Shown here: in pieces, positions 43,318 through 50,966 of the stretch
Layout: each line of letters begins with the position of its first letter
Numbering within the stretch: position 1 is the stretch's first letter
Assembly (NCBI GenBank): GCA_002343775.1
Contig: DDSH01000030.1
Span: forward strand, 72,448-136,447
DNA length: 64,000 nt
Source: Anaerolineales bacterium UBA2395
GTDB taxonomy: Bacteria > Chloroflexota > Anaerolineae > Anaerolineales > Villigracilaceae
Direction of reading: 5' to 3'
Made by a program: the position numbers and the translations under genes
Notes under the pieces: model-generated
What the model was told of the DNA's origin: nothing
Databases searched by the model: none
Seen by the model: only the letters and a program-made list of their open reading frames with translations

Positions 43318-43353
43318 ACAAGGTCTTGCATTAATGCAAGACCTTGTTTATTG
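43312..43353. terminator. Perfect 42-base palindrome at the end of the regulator gene
   Basis: CAATAAACAAGGTCTTGCATT (43312-43332) is followed without spacer by its exact reverse complement (43333-43353). It contains the TAA stop codon. It probably forms a terminator or mRNA end for the two convergent genes, but the T-rich parts are inside the stem. Confidence 0.8.
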
Positions 43354-43365
43354 AAACGGTAGTTT

Positions 43366-44811
43366 TTATGGGCATCCGCCGCCAGTGGCAGGGTCAGGAA
43401 TACAAATAGGCGGTTCAGTGGGCTCAGGTTCTTCAGTGGGTTTATCTGTAATGGTACAGGATGGCAGGTTCACTTGAACTGTGCTTTGAATATATTTGGT
43501 GCAGTGTGGCGCTTCATACCCATACCCAGGCGGGCACATGGGATCTGGTGCAATGACTACTGAACAACATCCCAAATTAGGGTCTGTGTTGAAGCCATTT
43601 GGACAGACGCCAGGCTCGTTCGATCCTACCAATACACAGACATTGTTTTGGGATTCATAGCCAAGGGGACATTCTGTGTTTCCTATATCTGGCACTACAC
43701 ATTTCTTGGTTCCTTTCACCTCAAAGGAGGAAAGTTCTGGTCCGGTGCAGACAGCCGGATCGCCTAGATTACATTCGCCAGGTGGAAGCGCTCCAAAGCC
43801 ACCGATGTATTGTCCATCATTGGTATTGATTTTCACATTAGCGTACGGCTTCCCACTAGAGCAATAGGTGGCGGTTACATCTAATTCATAAAAACAATCT
43901 TCATATTGTGGATCCGGCGCTACAACAACACCCATTTCACACATTGGGGCGGCATTTTGCACGGCTTCATTTTCCAACACACAGCGGAAGCCGAGGTCTT
44001 TGCGGGCGACAGTGGGCAATTCAAAGGAGCGGACGAAGGTTCTTACATCTTCAGCCGTAGAGTGGAATGCACCGCCGCGAATGACTTTGTGCTCGTTCAG
44101 TGAAATGCCCTTGGTGTAGGCTTCGGGGTCGTACCAATCTTGTACCCATTCAAAGACATTGCCAGCCATATCGAACAGTTTGTAGGGAGAGCGTCCGGCT
44201 TCACGGGCAATGACATTATCAGGGGAGAGTTTCTGACAATCGGCAAAGTTCAACTTGTCGCAGGCAGGCGCATCATTGCCCCACGGGTAAATGAGGGCAT
44301 CGGTTCCGCGGGCGGCTTTTTCCCATTCGGTTTCGGTGGGCAGGCGTCCGTTCATCCAGGCGCAGTAACCGGCTGCCTGTTCGTGATTTACACCAGTAAC
44401 AGGCAAAGCGACATTTAATTCGTTTGCATACTCTGGGTTGATGTTTGTATCTGGCGCGGTGCATTGACCGAGCGACACACACAAGGCGTATTGGCTGTTG
44501 GTCACTTCAGTGGCATAGATCCAATACCCGCCAGTGGAGTTGGTATGCTCAGGGTTATCCACGCCGTTTTGGACGCCCATGCTGAACTCTCCAGCGGGGA
44601 CGTAGACGATAGTGGAACCATCCACATAACTGGGGGTGTCTCCGGCTTGAGGCTCCAATTTGACCTCGACCAGTTCCGTCGGCTCAGGGCTGGATTCTGT
44701 CTGAGAGGTGGTGACAGGCTCCTCGGTCTGGTTTGCGGCGGGTTGTGTCCCCCCTCCGCAGGCGGTGAGGATGAAGATTGTCATTAAGAAAGTGAGAAAT
44801 AACTTTTTCAT
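43366..44811 (-). CDS. SUMF1-like lipoprotein with Cys-rich C-terminal extension
   Basis: Predicted 481 residues. Lipoprotein signal MKKLFLTFLMTIFILTAC with Cys18. Then a Thr/Pro/Glu linker and a SUMF1/FGE-like domain (YVPAGEFSMGV, YWIYATEVTNSQYALC, RLPTETEWEKAARG, DMAGNVFEWVQDWY, IRGGAFHSTAEDVRTFVRSF, LGFRCV). FGE catalytic cysteines are lacking in the GGAF part. From about 285 on there is a Cys-rich extension with repeated PDPxC/CPxGY units, likely disulfide-bonded. Last of a two-gene operon after the gene at 46053. Role unknown; probably surface-exposed. Confidence 0.85.
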   Translation of the reverse strand: MKKLFLTFLMTIFILTACGGGTQPAANQTEEPVTTSQTESSPEPTELVEVKLEPQAGDTPSYVDGSTIVYVPAGEFSMGVQNGVDNPEHTNSTGGYWIYATEVTNSQYALCVSLGQCTAPDTNINPEYANELNVALPVTGVNHEQAAGYCAWMNGRLPTETEWEKAARGTDALIYPWGNDAPACDKLNFADCQKLSPDNVIAREAGRSPYKLFDMAGNVFEWVQDWYDPEAYTKGISLNEHKVIRGGAFHSTAEDVRTFVRSFELPTVARKDLGFRCVLENEAVQNAAPMCEMGVVVAPDPQYEDCFYELDVTATYCSSGKPYANVKINTNDGQYIGGFGALPPGECNLGDPAVCTGPELSSFEVKGTKKCVVPDIGNTECPLGYESQNNVCVLVGSNEPGVCPNGFNTDPNLGCCSVVIAPDPMCPPGYGYEAPHCTKYIQSTVQVNLPSCTITDKPTEEPEPTEPPICIPDPATGGGCP

Positions 44812-44820
44812 TGAGTTCTC

Positions 44821-46053
44821 CTAAAAGCCGGGTCCACTTAAACCGCCACCACCGCCAGTTGTGGGCCTTCTGATTTTTTTCTTCTTTCCATCGTTTTGTA
44901 TCTCATCTGGAGTGTCATCGTGGGGATGTGCTTCGCCATCCACGCCGTCAAAACGGATAAATGGGGCTTTAGGTTCTTCATCCTTGTTCTTCACAAGTTC
45001 AGGATTTTTGTTGTTGGGCATTTTGTCTTTGGATTCGCCGGGAATGCCATCCAGAGTGAGCAGGTAGTCCATTGGCTGGGGCTCTTCCGGCTTGGCAGAT
45101 AATCCGCCGATGAAGATTTTTTTGGCTTCCTGCGGTTCATCGTCCTTGTTGAGTAGGACATGTTCCTTGGTTTGCCCCCCATAGGAGGAGCGTGCGGCGG
45201 CTTCACGGATTTTTTGCACTGCGGGCAAAAGTAAACCGATCAGAATGACAATGATGCCCACGATCCACGGAAGCCAGCCGCCAGGGGGAAAGGTAGGTTT
45301 ATGAGGAATACAATAAAAGTCGTAAGCCGTTCCATTACCGTTATAAAGGTCAACCTTGATCACCAGCGTTCCATCTTCGCATGTGTAACGTGCAAAGCAA
45401 TCGGCAAGGGATCTGTCAATTGCGTCTTCCTGTGTACAACTTCCAATCAAGTTATCTTCATTTGCTCCTGCAATGGCAAGCGGCGTAGGTTCAAATACCA
45501 TTTTTCCATATGAGCATGAAACAGTAATGACACCATCAGGTTTAACTGTTTGGGAAGGGCTGCCGTTGCCTTTTGTGCAGACTGCTAACCAATCTTCAAT
45601 GCATTTAACTTGGGCAGTTTCACTTTCTTTTTCACTGCAATCCTTTTCCCAAGCGACTACGCCTGTAGTCGAATCATCGGAAGAGGGATTAGCAATCACC
45701 ATTGGTGTTGGAGTTGGATCATTGCTAGGTGCATTCTTGGTGGGATTTTCCGTTGGCTTATCTGAAACAGGCAGGGGCGTATTGGTGGGCTGAGGGGTAG
45801 GGGTTGCGCTGGGCGTGGCAGTGATCACCGAAGGCGGGTTGGGGTTTCCGCCACCGGGCTGCGAGCCGCCGCCTGAATTGTCATCGCTTCCGCCGCCCGT
45901 GGACGGTTCTTCCGTCGGTGGGCAGGGAATGGGCGCACCGGCGGCATCCAAACAGGTGGATTGAGCCTGAACGTCTGTTAAGTTGGAAACCGGGCTGAAC
46001 AGAGCTGCCAGCAAGACAAGCATTAACGCATTTATAAATAAAATCTTTTTCAT
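44821..46053 (-). CDS. Exported low-complexity protein with internal pilin-like membrane helix
   Basis: Predicted 410 residues. Signal peptide (1-31, cleavage near VQAQ), Gly/Ser and Thr/Pro low-complexity region to about 130, a small Cys-containing domain (about 135-250), one membrane helix (about 260-280) and a charged cytoplasmic tail ending GGGGGLSGPGF. The helix and following residues read IGLLLPAVQKIREAAAR (272-288), a stretch I know from N-termini of planctomycete DUF1559 pseudopilins, yet here it is internal. I do not recognise the protein. It precedes the SUMF1-like lipoprotein gene by 9 bases. Confidence 0.7.
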   Translation of the reverse strand: MKKILFINALMLVLLAALFSPVSNLTDVQAQSTCLDAAGAPIPCPPTEEPSTGGGSDDNSGGGSQPGGGNPNPPSVITATPSATPTPQPTNTPLPVSDKPTENPTKNAPSNDPTPTPMVIANPSSDDSTTGVVAWEKDCSEKESETAQVKCIEDWLAVCTKGNGSPSQTVKPDGVITVSCSYGKMVFEPTPLAIAGANEDNLIGSCTQEDAIDRSLADCFARYTCEDGTLVIKVDLYNGNGTAYDFYCIPHKPTFPPGGWLPWIVGIIVILIGLLLPAVQKIREAAARSSYGGQTKEHVLLNKDDEPQEAKKIFIGGLSAKPEEPQPMDYLLTLDGIPGESKDKMPNNKNPELVKNKDEEPKAPFIRFDGVDGEAHPHDDTPDEIQNDGKKKKIRRPTTGGGGGLSGPGF

Positions 46054-46198
46054 GGTTAATTCTCCTTTGAATTGGTTTGAACAATAAGTGTTTGCATTAT
46101 CCCCAAAGCGGTTCTGCCTGTCGGTATGGTTAACCCTACTCTTCCCCCTACCATTTAGGGGAAATTGCTCATGTTATACTGAGTGTAACTTCTCAAAT

Positions 46199-46229
46199 CC
46201 GGCGGTGTTATTTAAGCAAATCCCGCCGG
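46199..46229 (+). promoter_or_regulatory. Hairpin in the leader of the second sigma gene
   Basis: CCGGCGG (46199-46205) can pair with CCGCCGG (46223-46229), immediately before GGTAAGG and the TTG start at 46243. It may limit translation. Upstream, TATACT in CATGTTATACTGAG is a possible -10. Confidence 0.4.
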
Positions 46230-46242
46230 TAAGGTTTCTCAC

Positions 46243-46815
46243 TTGTCGGAATTGGACTACAACGAAGAGGAAGTTCTTGCGCGCGCCTCACAGGGTGACC
46301 GGGATGCATTCGGTCAGCTGTATGCGCACTATGTGGAACGCATCTTCAACTATGTGTACTATCGCACCGGGAATTCGCACGATGCCGAAGACCTGACCGC
46401 GCGTGTGTTTCAGCGGGCGATGAACCACATTGTTAATTACACCGACCGGGGCGTTCCATTTTCTGCGTGGCTGTACCGCATCGCCCATAATCTCGTGGCG
46501 AACTGGCATCGTGACCGCAGCCGCAAGCAGGAAATTCCCATCGACGACCTTCCCATCTTGCCTGCCAGGGGTGAACACCCCGAAGGGAACTTGGTTAGGT
46601 CTCAGGAGCAGGAAGCGCTGTTGAAGATGATCCGCAAACTTCCGCCCGAAAGGCAGAATTTGCTGATCCTCAAATTCGTCGAAGACATGTCCAATGCCGA
46701 GATCGGCAGGATTATGGGTAGAAGTGAGGGAGCCGTGAAGAGCCTCTATCACCGTACGCTTCTGGCTCTGCGCGACCAATTGGAAGACCAAAACCTTATT
46801 TTCGAAGGAGAGTAA
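46243..46815 (+). CDS. ECF-family RNA polymerase sigma factor
   Basis: Predicted 190 residues with a TTG start. Region 2: DAFGQLYAHYVERIFNYVYYRTGNSHDAEDLTARVFQRAM...FSAWLYRIAHNLVANWHRDR. Region 4: LPPERQNLLILKFVEDMSNAEIGRIMGRSEGAVKSLYHRTLLALR. It heads an operon with a DegV-family protein (3 bases) and a small membrane protein (21 bases), the latter a candidate anti-sigma factor. The combination of TTG start and leader hairpin suggests low expression. Confidence 0.92.
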   Translation: MSELDYNEEEVLARASQGDRDAFGQLYAHYVERIFNYVYYRTGNSHDAEDLTARVFQRAMNHIVNYTDRGVPFSAWLYRIAHNLVANWHRDRSRKQEIPIDDLPILPARGEHPEGNLVRSQEQEALLKMIRKLPPERQNLLILKFVEDMSNAEIGRIMGRSEGAVKSLYHRTLLALRDQLEDQNLIFEGE

Positions 46816-46818
46816 ACC

Positions 46819-47667
46819 ATGTTGAGAATTGTGACCGACGGCGCAGTGGATATCCCATCCGACTGGTATCAACAGTACGATATCCAGCGCATCCCCATCA
46901 ATATCCATTTTGGGGAAGAGAAAACCTACATCCAGGACGTTGAGATTGACCTGGACGGCTTTTACAAGCTGGTAGACAGCAAAAGCCTGCCGCACCCGAA
47001 AACCTCCCAGCCTTCGCCGCATCAGTTCGTGGAATTCTACAAAAAGGTTGCGCAGCCTGGCGATACAGTCCTTTCTATTCATATCACCAGCAAACTCTCT
47101 GGAACTTATGCCTCCTCGGTTGCCGCCGCAGAGGAATTGAAAGGCACATATAACGTCGTCCCTGTGGATACACTCGCCGGTTCAATGGGTGTGGCATTTA
47201 TGTGCCGTGCCGCCCGCCAGATGGAACGCGCCGGAAAGAGCGTGGATGAGATCGTCAAATACATCGAAGAAGTGCGTGGAAAAGTTCACATCATCCTCAC
47301 CCTCGAAACCTTGGAATATGCCCGCCGCAGCGGGCGGGTGGGAACCCTCTCCGCCGCGCTCGCCTCGGTATTGAACGTCAAGCCGATCGCCATGCTAAAA
47401 GACGGTCTGGTGGATATGGTGGACCGCGTCCGCACCCGCAAATCTGCCGTCGAGCGCGTGCTTGCGCTTGGGAAGGAACTCGTTGGCGATAGCCCGGTCG
47501 TTGTTGGCGTCATGCATGCCCGCGACCTGCCCTCCGGTCAGATGATGTTGGAAGAGGCGAAGAAGAATTTCAATGTGAAGGAATCTTTCCTGACCGACCT
47601 GTCCATTTCGCTCGCCATTAACTTTGGACCGGGAACCGTGGGTCTGGTTCTTTACCCCGCAGAATAA
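46819..47667 (+). CDS. DegV family fatty-acid-binding protein
   Basis: Predicted 282 residues. IVTDGAVDIPSDWYQQYDIQRIPINIHFGE and LPHPKTSQPSPHQFVEFYKK, then VLSIHITSKLSGTYASSVAAAEEL, are DegV signatures; the TSQPSP segment contacts the lipid carboxylate. DegV/FakB proteins present a fatty acid to the kinase FakA; no fakA is visible here. Being between a sigma gene and a small membrane protein, it may couple lipid status to that sigma unit, which is inference. Confidence 0.92.
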   Translation: MLRIVTDGAVDIPSDWYQQYDIQRIPINIHFGEEKTYIQDVEIDLDGFYKLVDSKSLPHPKTSQPSPHQFVEFYKKVAQPGDTVLSIHITSKLSGTYASSVAAAEELKGTYNVVPVDTLAGSMGVAFMCRAARQMERAGKSVDEIVKYIEEVRGKVHIILTLETLEYARRSGRVGTLSAALASVLNVKPIAMLKDGLVDMVDRVRTRKSAVERVLALGKELVGDSPVVVGVMHARDLPSGQMMLEEAKKNFNVKESFLTDLSISLAINFGPGTVGLVLYPAE

Positions 47668-47688
47668 GAGTTATAAAAAGGGAAACGT

Positions 47689-47961
47689 ATGACAAAACGC
47701 ACCGACCAGACTCGCGAAGAAGATTTGGATATGCTCGAGGCGCATCTTGCCGGGACCTTGAAGCGGGTGACCCCTTCGAGTGACCTGGTGCAACGCCTGC
47801 GCGGACGCATCCAAATGCCCACCCGCACCGAGATCACCGTGCGTCTGACCGATTGGCGCAGGCTGTTGCTTGTCTTCGGCGGCGTGATGTCTGGAATGAT
47901 GCTGATTGTCACATTGGCGCGCGCTTTTTACCATTTTACCGGTCGCAGATCGGCTGCATAA
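47689..47961 (+). CDS. Small single-pass membrane protein, candidate anti-sigma factor
   Basis: Predicted 90 residues: cytoplasmic N-terminus of about 58 residues (MTKRTDQTREEDLDMLEAHL...), one membrane helix (about 59-78) and a short basic tail. The stretch RVTPSSDLVQRLRGRIQMP resembles RVPNAKPEFVDRLRNELVRRP of the presumed anti-sigma at 32.4 kb, placed similarly before the membrane helix. With the upstream sigma gene this supports an anti-sigma role, not proven. Ribosome site AAAGGGAAACGT. Confidence 0.65.
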   Translation: MTKRTDQTREEDLDMLEAHLAGTLKRVTPSSDLVQRLRGRIQMPTRTEITVRLTDWRRLLLVFGGVMSGMMLIVTLARAFYHFTGRRSAA

Positions 47962-47972
47962 CTGAAAATCAA

Positions 47973-48000
47973 TTGACGGTCACTTTCGGGTGACCGTCAA
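47973..48000. terminator. Hairpin after the second sigma operon
   Basis: TTGACGGTCAC (47973-47983) pairs perfectly with GTGACCGTCAA (47990-48000) around TTTCGG. It contains the stop codon of the convergent small gene. No strong T-run. Confidence 0.7.
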
Positions 48001-48326
48001 TGGTTTAACAACCATTCACACAACAATCTGGCGTCAGAGACGAGATCGGTATCGACCGGCAGGTTGAATTCTTCAGTGACGCGCAAGGTCAAATGGTCGG
48101 CGACCCGCTTCAAGTCTGGGGGAAGAAGCGGGTCTTCCTTGATAAAGATCAACAGGTCGTAGGCGCTTGTACTTGGGGGATGCACCCCGCGGCGCTTGAA
48201 ATGATCGCGTATGGCAATACCGGCTGCGCGCCGCGCACAAACGCGCGCCTGTCCTTCGTTGCCGTTCGACCGAGCTTGTGCGGCGCGTTCAAATTCCAGT
48301 TCGATTCGAGTTATTGAATCATTCAT
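47997..48326 (-). CDS. Small helical protein, unknown function
   Basis: Predicted 109 residues, all-helical by composition: RIELEFERAAQARSNGNEGQARVCARRAAGIAIRDHF, then YDLLIFIKEDPLLPPDLKRVADHLTLRV and ARLLCEWLLNH. The pattern of a helix pair with a conserved-looking RDHF is reminiscent of HEPN-type proteins but I cannot confirm an RxxxxH site. It has its own promoter: TATAAT ends 7 bases before the ATG (leaderless). Divergent to the S41 protease gene. Confidence 0.65.
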   Translation of the reverse strand: MNDSITRIELEFERAAQARSNGNEGQARVCARRAAGIAIRDHFKRRGVHPPSTSAYDLLIFIKEDPLLPPDLKRVADHLTLRVTEEFNLPVDTDLVSDARLLCEWLLNH

Positions 48327-48333
48327 GAGCGGG

Positions 48334-48341
48334 ATTATAAT
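48334..48341. promoter_or_regulatory. Palindromic ATTATAAT between divergent genes
   Basis: ATTATAAT gives TATAAT on both strands. Minus strand: 7 bases to the ATG at 48326. Plus strand: about 26 bases to the ATG at 48368, which has AGGAGG. Confidence 0.65.
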
Positions 48342-48367
48342 TCCTGAAAAAATTTTAGGAGGCTGGT

Positions 48368-50896
48368 ATGAAGCCTGGTTTGTTTCGAATAATGATATTG
48401 ATCGTCATCCTGAGTTTGAGCATGGCTGCCTGTGGCGGCGTGGAGCCGATGTTTGGTGACTCGGATACTATGACCGAGGAAGCGCCTGCCGCCGAACCCG
48501 CTCCTGAAGAGATGACGGGGGAGACCGGTCCGCGTATTGTGACGGGGGAAGTGACCTACACCGACCTGTTCTTCACGATGGGTGTGGCGGAACCTGTGAT
48601 CATTTTGGAGGATCAGGGTGGTTTTGTCACCCGCGACCGCAAGTTCCAAATTCCGGTCGAGTCGCAGGTGCTGGCGCAGATCACATCAGATTTTTATACC
48701 TCACCGTTTACCTATACCCTTACACTTCCCGCGGAACCCAAAGGTACGTTGAACGATGTGGATCACGATGGTGAGGAGGATACGGGTGTGATGATCTTTG
48801 CCGTTGCGTATTGGACCAATACGTGGGGCGATCCCTACCTCGAACGCCGTGACTTGTTCGGCGGCGGCTGGTCGAGTGCATATGCAACCACACGCGTCAG
48901 TTCTGACAGTGATACCTTCCTTGAAGTGTATGGTGGTCAATACCTCGTATATGCGCCGGATGCAAACCAGCAATTCCCCTCCGATTTTGGCGCAGATGAA
49001 ATGCTCTTTACCGATGATGACCCCTTGATGGATCTGCCCGCGGGTTGGTCTGTCATCGATTTGGACCAATCTCCGTTCGAGATCGACCGCTCGGAAAACC
49101 CGACGCTCGATCTCTATGAACCGGAGAGTTCTGCCCTCGACGATTTCACCGGCATGACCTACACCGAAGCTTTCGATGCCATGCTGGATAAATTCCGCAA
49201 GGAATATGCCTTCACCGAATATAAGGATATTGACTGGGATGCCCGCGAAAAGGAATTCCGTCCGCGCTTCGAACAGGCGGAAAAGGATAAGGATTCCTAC
49301 GCCTATGCTCTGGCGTTGCGCGACTTCCTCTGGTCGATCCCGGATACCCATGTAGGCATGGATACCTCTCCGCTCGATGAAGACTTTTTGGCGGATATCT
49401 CCGGCGGTATTGGTCTTGCGCTGGGTGAGACGGACGATGGCGCGGTCGTTGCCCGCTATATCACGTCTGGTTCACCGGCTGAAGAGGCTGGAATTGAATT
49501 TGGCGCTGAGATCACTGCTTTGGATGGTCAACCCATTGGTGATGTTGTCTCTGCCATTGTGCCGTGGTCTTCGCCGTTCAGTAATCCTGAAATCGAACGT
49601 CTGCAACAACTGCGCTATGCCACCCGCTTCCGCCTGGAAAAAGGGCTGGTGGATGTGACCTTTGTAAACCCCGGCGGCTCCGAGCAGACTGCAACGCTGG
49701 AAGTGGTGCAGGAACGGGAAAGCTTCAGCGTTACATCTTTTGCGGCGGGCGAAGCCATTTCGGCGTTACCGGTTGAATATGAGGTGCTGCCGAGCGGGTA
49801 TGGATACATTCGTATCAACAGCTTCTCCGACAATCAAGTACTGACGATCCAGATCTGGGAATATGCTTTGCAGTTCTTCATCCAGAATGAACTTCCCGGC
49901 GTGATTCTGGATATGCGTCATAACAGCGGCGGCAGCGGCTGGCTTGCCGACCAAATGGCAGCCTACTTCTTCGATGAGGAGATCGTCGTTGGTAAGGGAT
50001 CCTCGTACGATGAAGCGACGGGTGAGTTCTATCTGGACCCAGCCAGCGAATCGATCATGATTCCGCCGCGCGAAGAATTACGGTATGACGGTCCGGTGGT
50101 TGTGTTGGTTGGACCGGCTTGTGTCAGCGCATGTGAGTTTTTCTCTTATGCCATGACTATTCAGGATCGCGCGACGGTTGTCGGGCAATATCCTTCGTCT
50201 GGGGCGGGCGGCGGCGTGGAAGCCTTCCTCATGCCCGAAAATACATATGTCCAATTTACCGTTTCGCGCGGGCTCGACCCGGATGGCAATATCCACATCG
50301 AAGGACCGGGTGTTGTGCCGGATGTAGACGTGCCGGTGACCATCCAGAACTTCCAGCGCGAGTTGGCAGGTGAGGATGTGATCCTCGATGCTGCGCTGCG
50401 CGTCATTAGTGAGCCGAAGGGTGCTGGCATTACGCCGTCTGCGCCGCCGACGGTTGGTTCAGCCAGTGAAGCCACATCTGCGTTTTCGAGCGGAGCCAGC
50501 TTCCTTGAGGACAAGGCTCGCGAGCAATATACCGCGGAGGAAGTTTCCGTGCCTGGCTTGTTGACGTACACTGTCCCGTTGAACAGATCTGAGAACCTGA
50601 TCTGGGCGTATTACTGGTGTACGACCACCAAGGAAGTCCTTGACCAGAACTTCAGTCAGATCGATGTGACCTTTGAGTTGAACGGTGAGGAAGTGCCGAT
50701 TGACCAGTTTGCCGTCACGGAATTGCCTTCCGGCGGGAATCAATGCCGTATCATTTATACGGTCCTTTCAGACTGGCAGCCGGGTGAACATAACCTTAGA
50801 ACCAGCGTCACCTTCAAGAGCGCCATCAATGATGGCATGGGTGATTACCCGGCTGGTGATTACATTTCCGAGTACAGGGTTTACGTCGCGCCTTAA
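48368..50896 (+). CDS. S41-family (C-terminal processing) protease lipoprotein
   Basis: Predicted 842 residues. Lipoprotein signal ILSLSMAAC with Cys22. An N-terminal beta-rich domain (about 50-240), an S41 helical part (about 250-330), a PDZ domain (VVARYITSGSPAEEAGIEFGAEITALDGQPI), and the S41 core: LDMRHNSGGSGWLADQM and VGPACVSACEFFSYAM with the nucleophile Ser587. A further C-terminal beta domain of about 150 residues (from about 700) is not part of the standard family. It probably cleaves envelope proteins outside the membrane. Own terminator. Confidence 0.9.
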   Translation: MKPGLFRIMILIVILSLSMAACGGVEPMFGDSDTMTEEAPAAEPAPEEMTGETGPRIVTGEVTYTDLFFTMGVAEPVIILEDQGGFVTRDRKFQIPVESQVLAQITSDFYTSPFTYTLTLPAEPKGTLNDVDHDGEEDTGVMIFAVAYWTNTWGDPYLERRDLFGGGWSSAYATTRVSSDSDTFLEVYGGQYLVYAPDANQQFPSDFGADEMLFTDDDPLMDLPAGWSVIDLDQSPFEIDRSENPTLDLYEPESSALDDFTGMTYTEAFDAMLDKFRKEYAFTEYKDIDWDAREKEFRPRFEQAEKDKDSYAYALALRDFLWSIPDTHVGMDTSPLDEDFLADISGGIGLALGETDDGAVVARYITSGSPAEEAGIEFGAEITALDGQPIGDVVSAIVPWSSPFSNPEIERLQQLRYATRFRLEKGLVDVTFVNPGGSEQTATLEVVQERESFSVTSFAAGEAISALPVEYEVLPSGYGYIRINSFSDNQVLTIQIWEYALQFFIQNELPGVILDMRHNSGGSGWLADQMAAYFFDEEIVVGKGSSYDEATGEFYLDPASESIMIPPREELRYDGPVVVLVGPACVSACEFFSYAMTIQDRATVVGQYPSSGAGGGVEAFLMPENTYVQFTVSRGLDPDGNIHIEGPGVVPDVDVPVTIQNFQRELAGEDVILDAALRVISEPKGAGITPSAPPTVGSASEATSAFSSGASFLEDKAREQYTAEEVSVPGLLTYTVPLNRSENLIWAYYWCTTTKEVLDQNFSQIDVTFELNGEEVPIDQFAVTELPSGGNQCRIIYTVLSDWQPGEHNLRTSVTFKSAINDGMGDYPAGDYISEYRVYVAP

Positions 50897-50911
50897 TCGG
50901 TGTAGATAAGC

Positions 50912-50948
50912 AAACAGCCCGCAGATCGTTCTGCGGGCTGTTTCTTTT
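50912..50948. terminator. Bidirectional terminator after the S41 protease gene
   Basis: AAACAGCCCGCAGA (50912-50925) pairs with TCTGCGGGCTGTTT (50930-50943), followed by CTTTT. It is shared with the convergent glycosyltransferase gene. Confidence 0.94.
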
Positions 50949-50966
50949 GGAATGATCAGGTTTCGG

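Noticed and set aside
9659..48000. Shared TGACCGTCA in the hairpins at 9659 and 47973
   Set aside because: A nine-base overlap between two hairpin stems is too short to claim a repeat family; both sit where terminators are expected.
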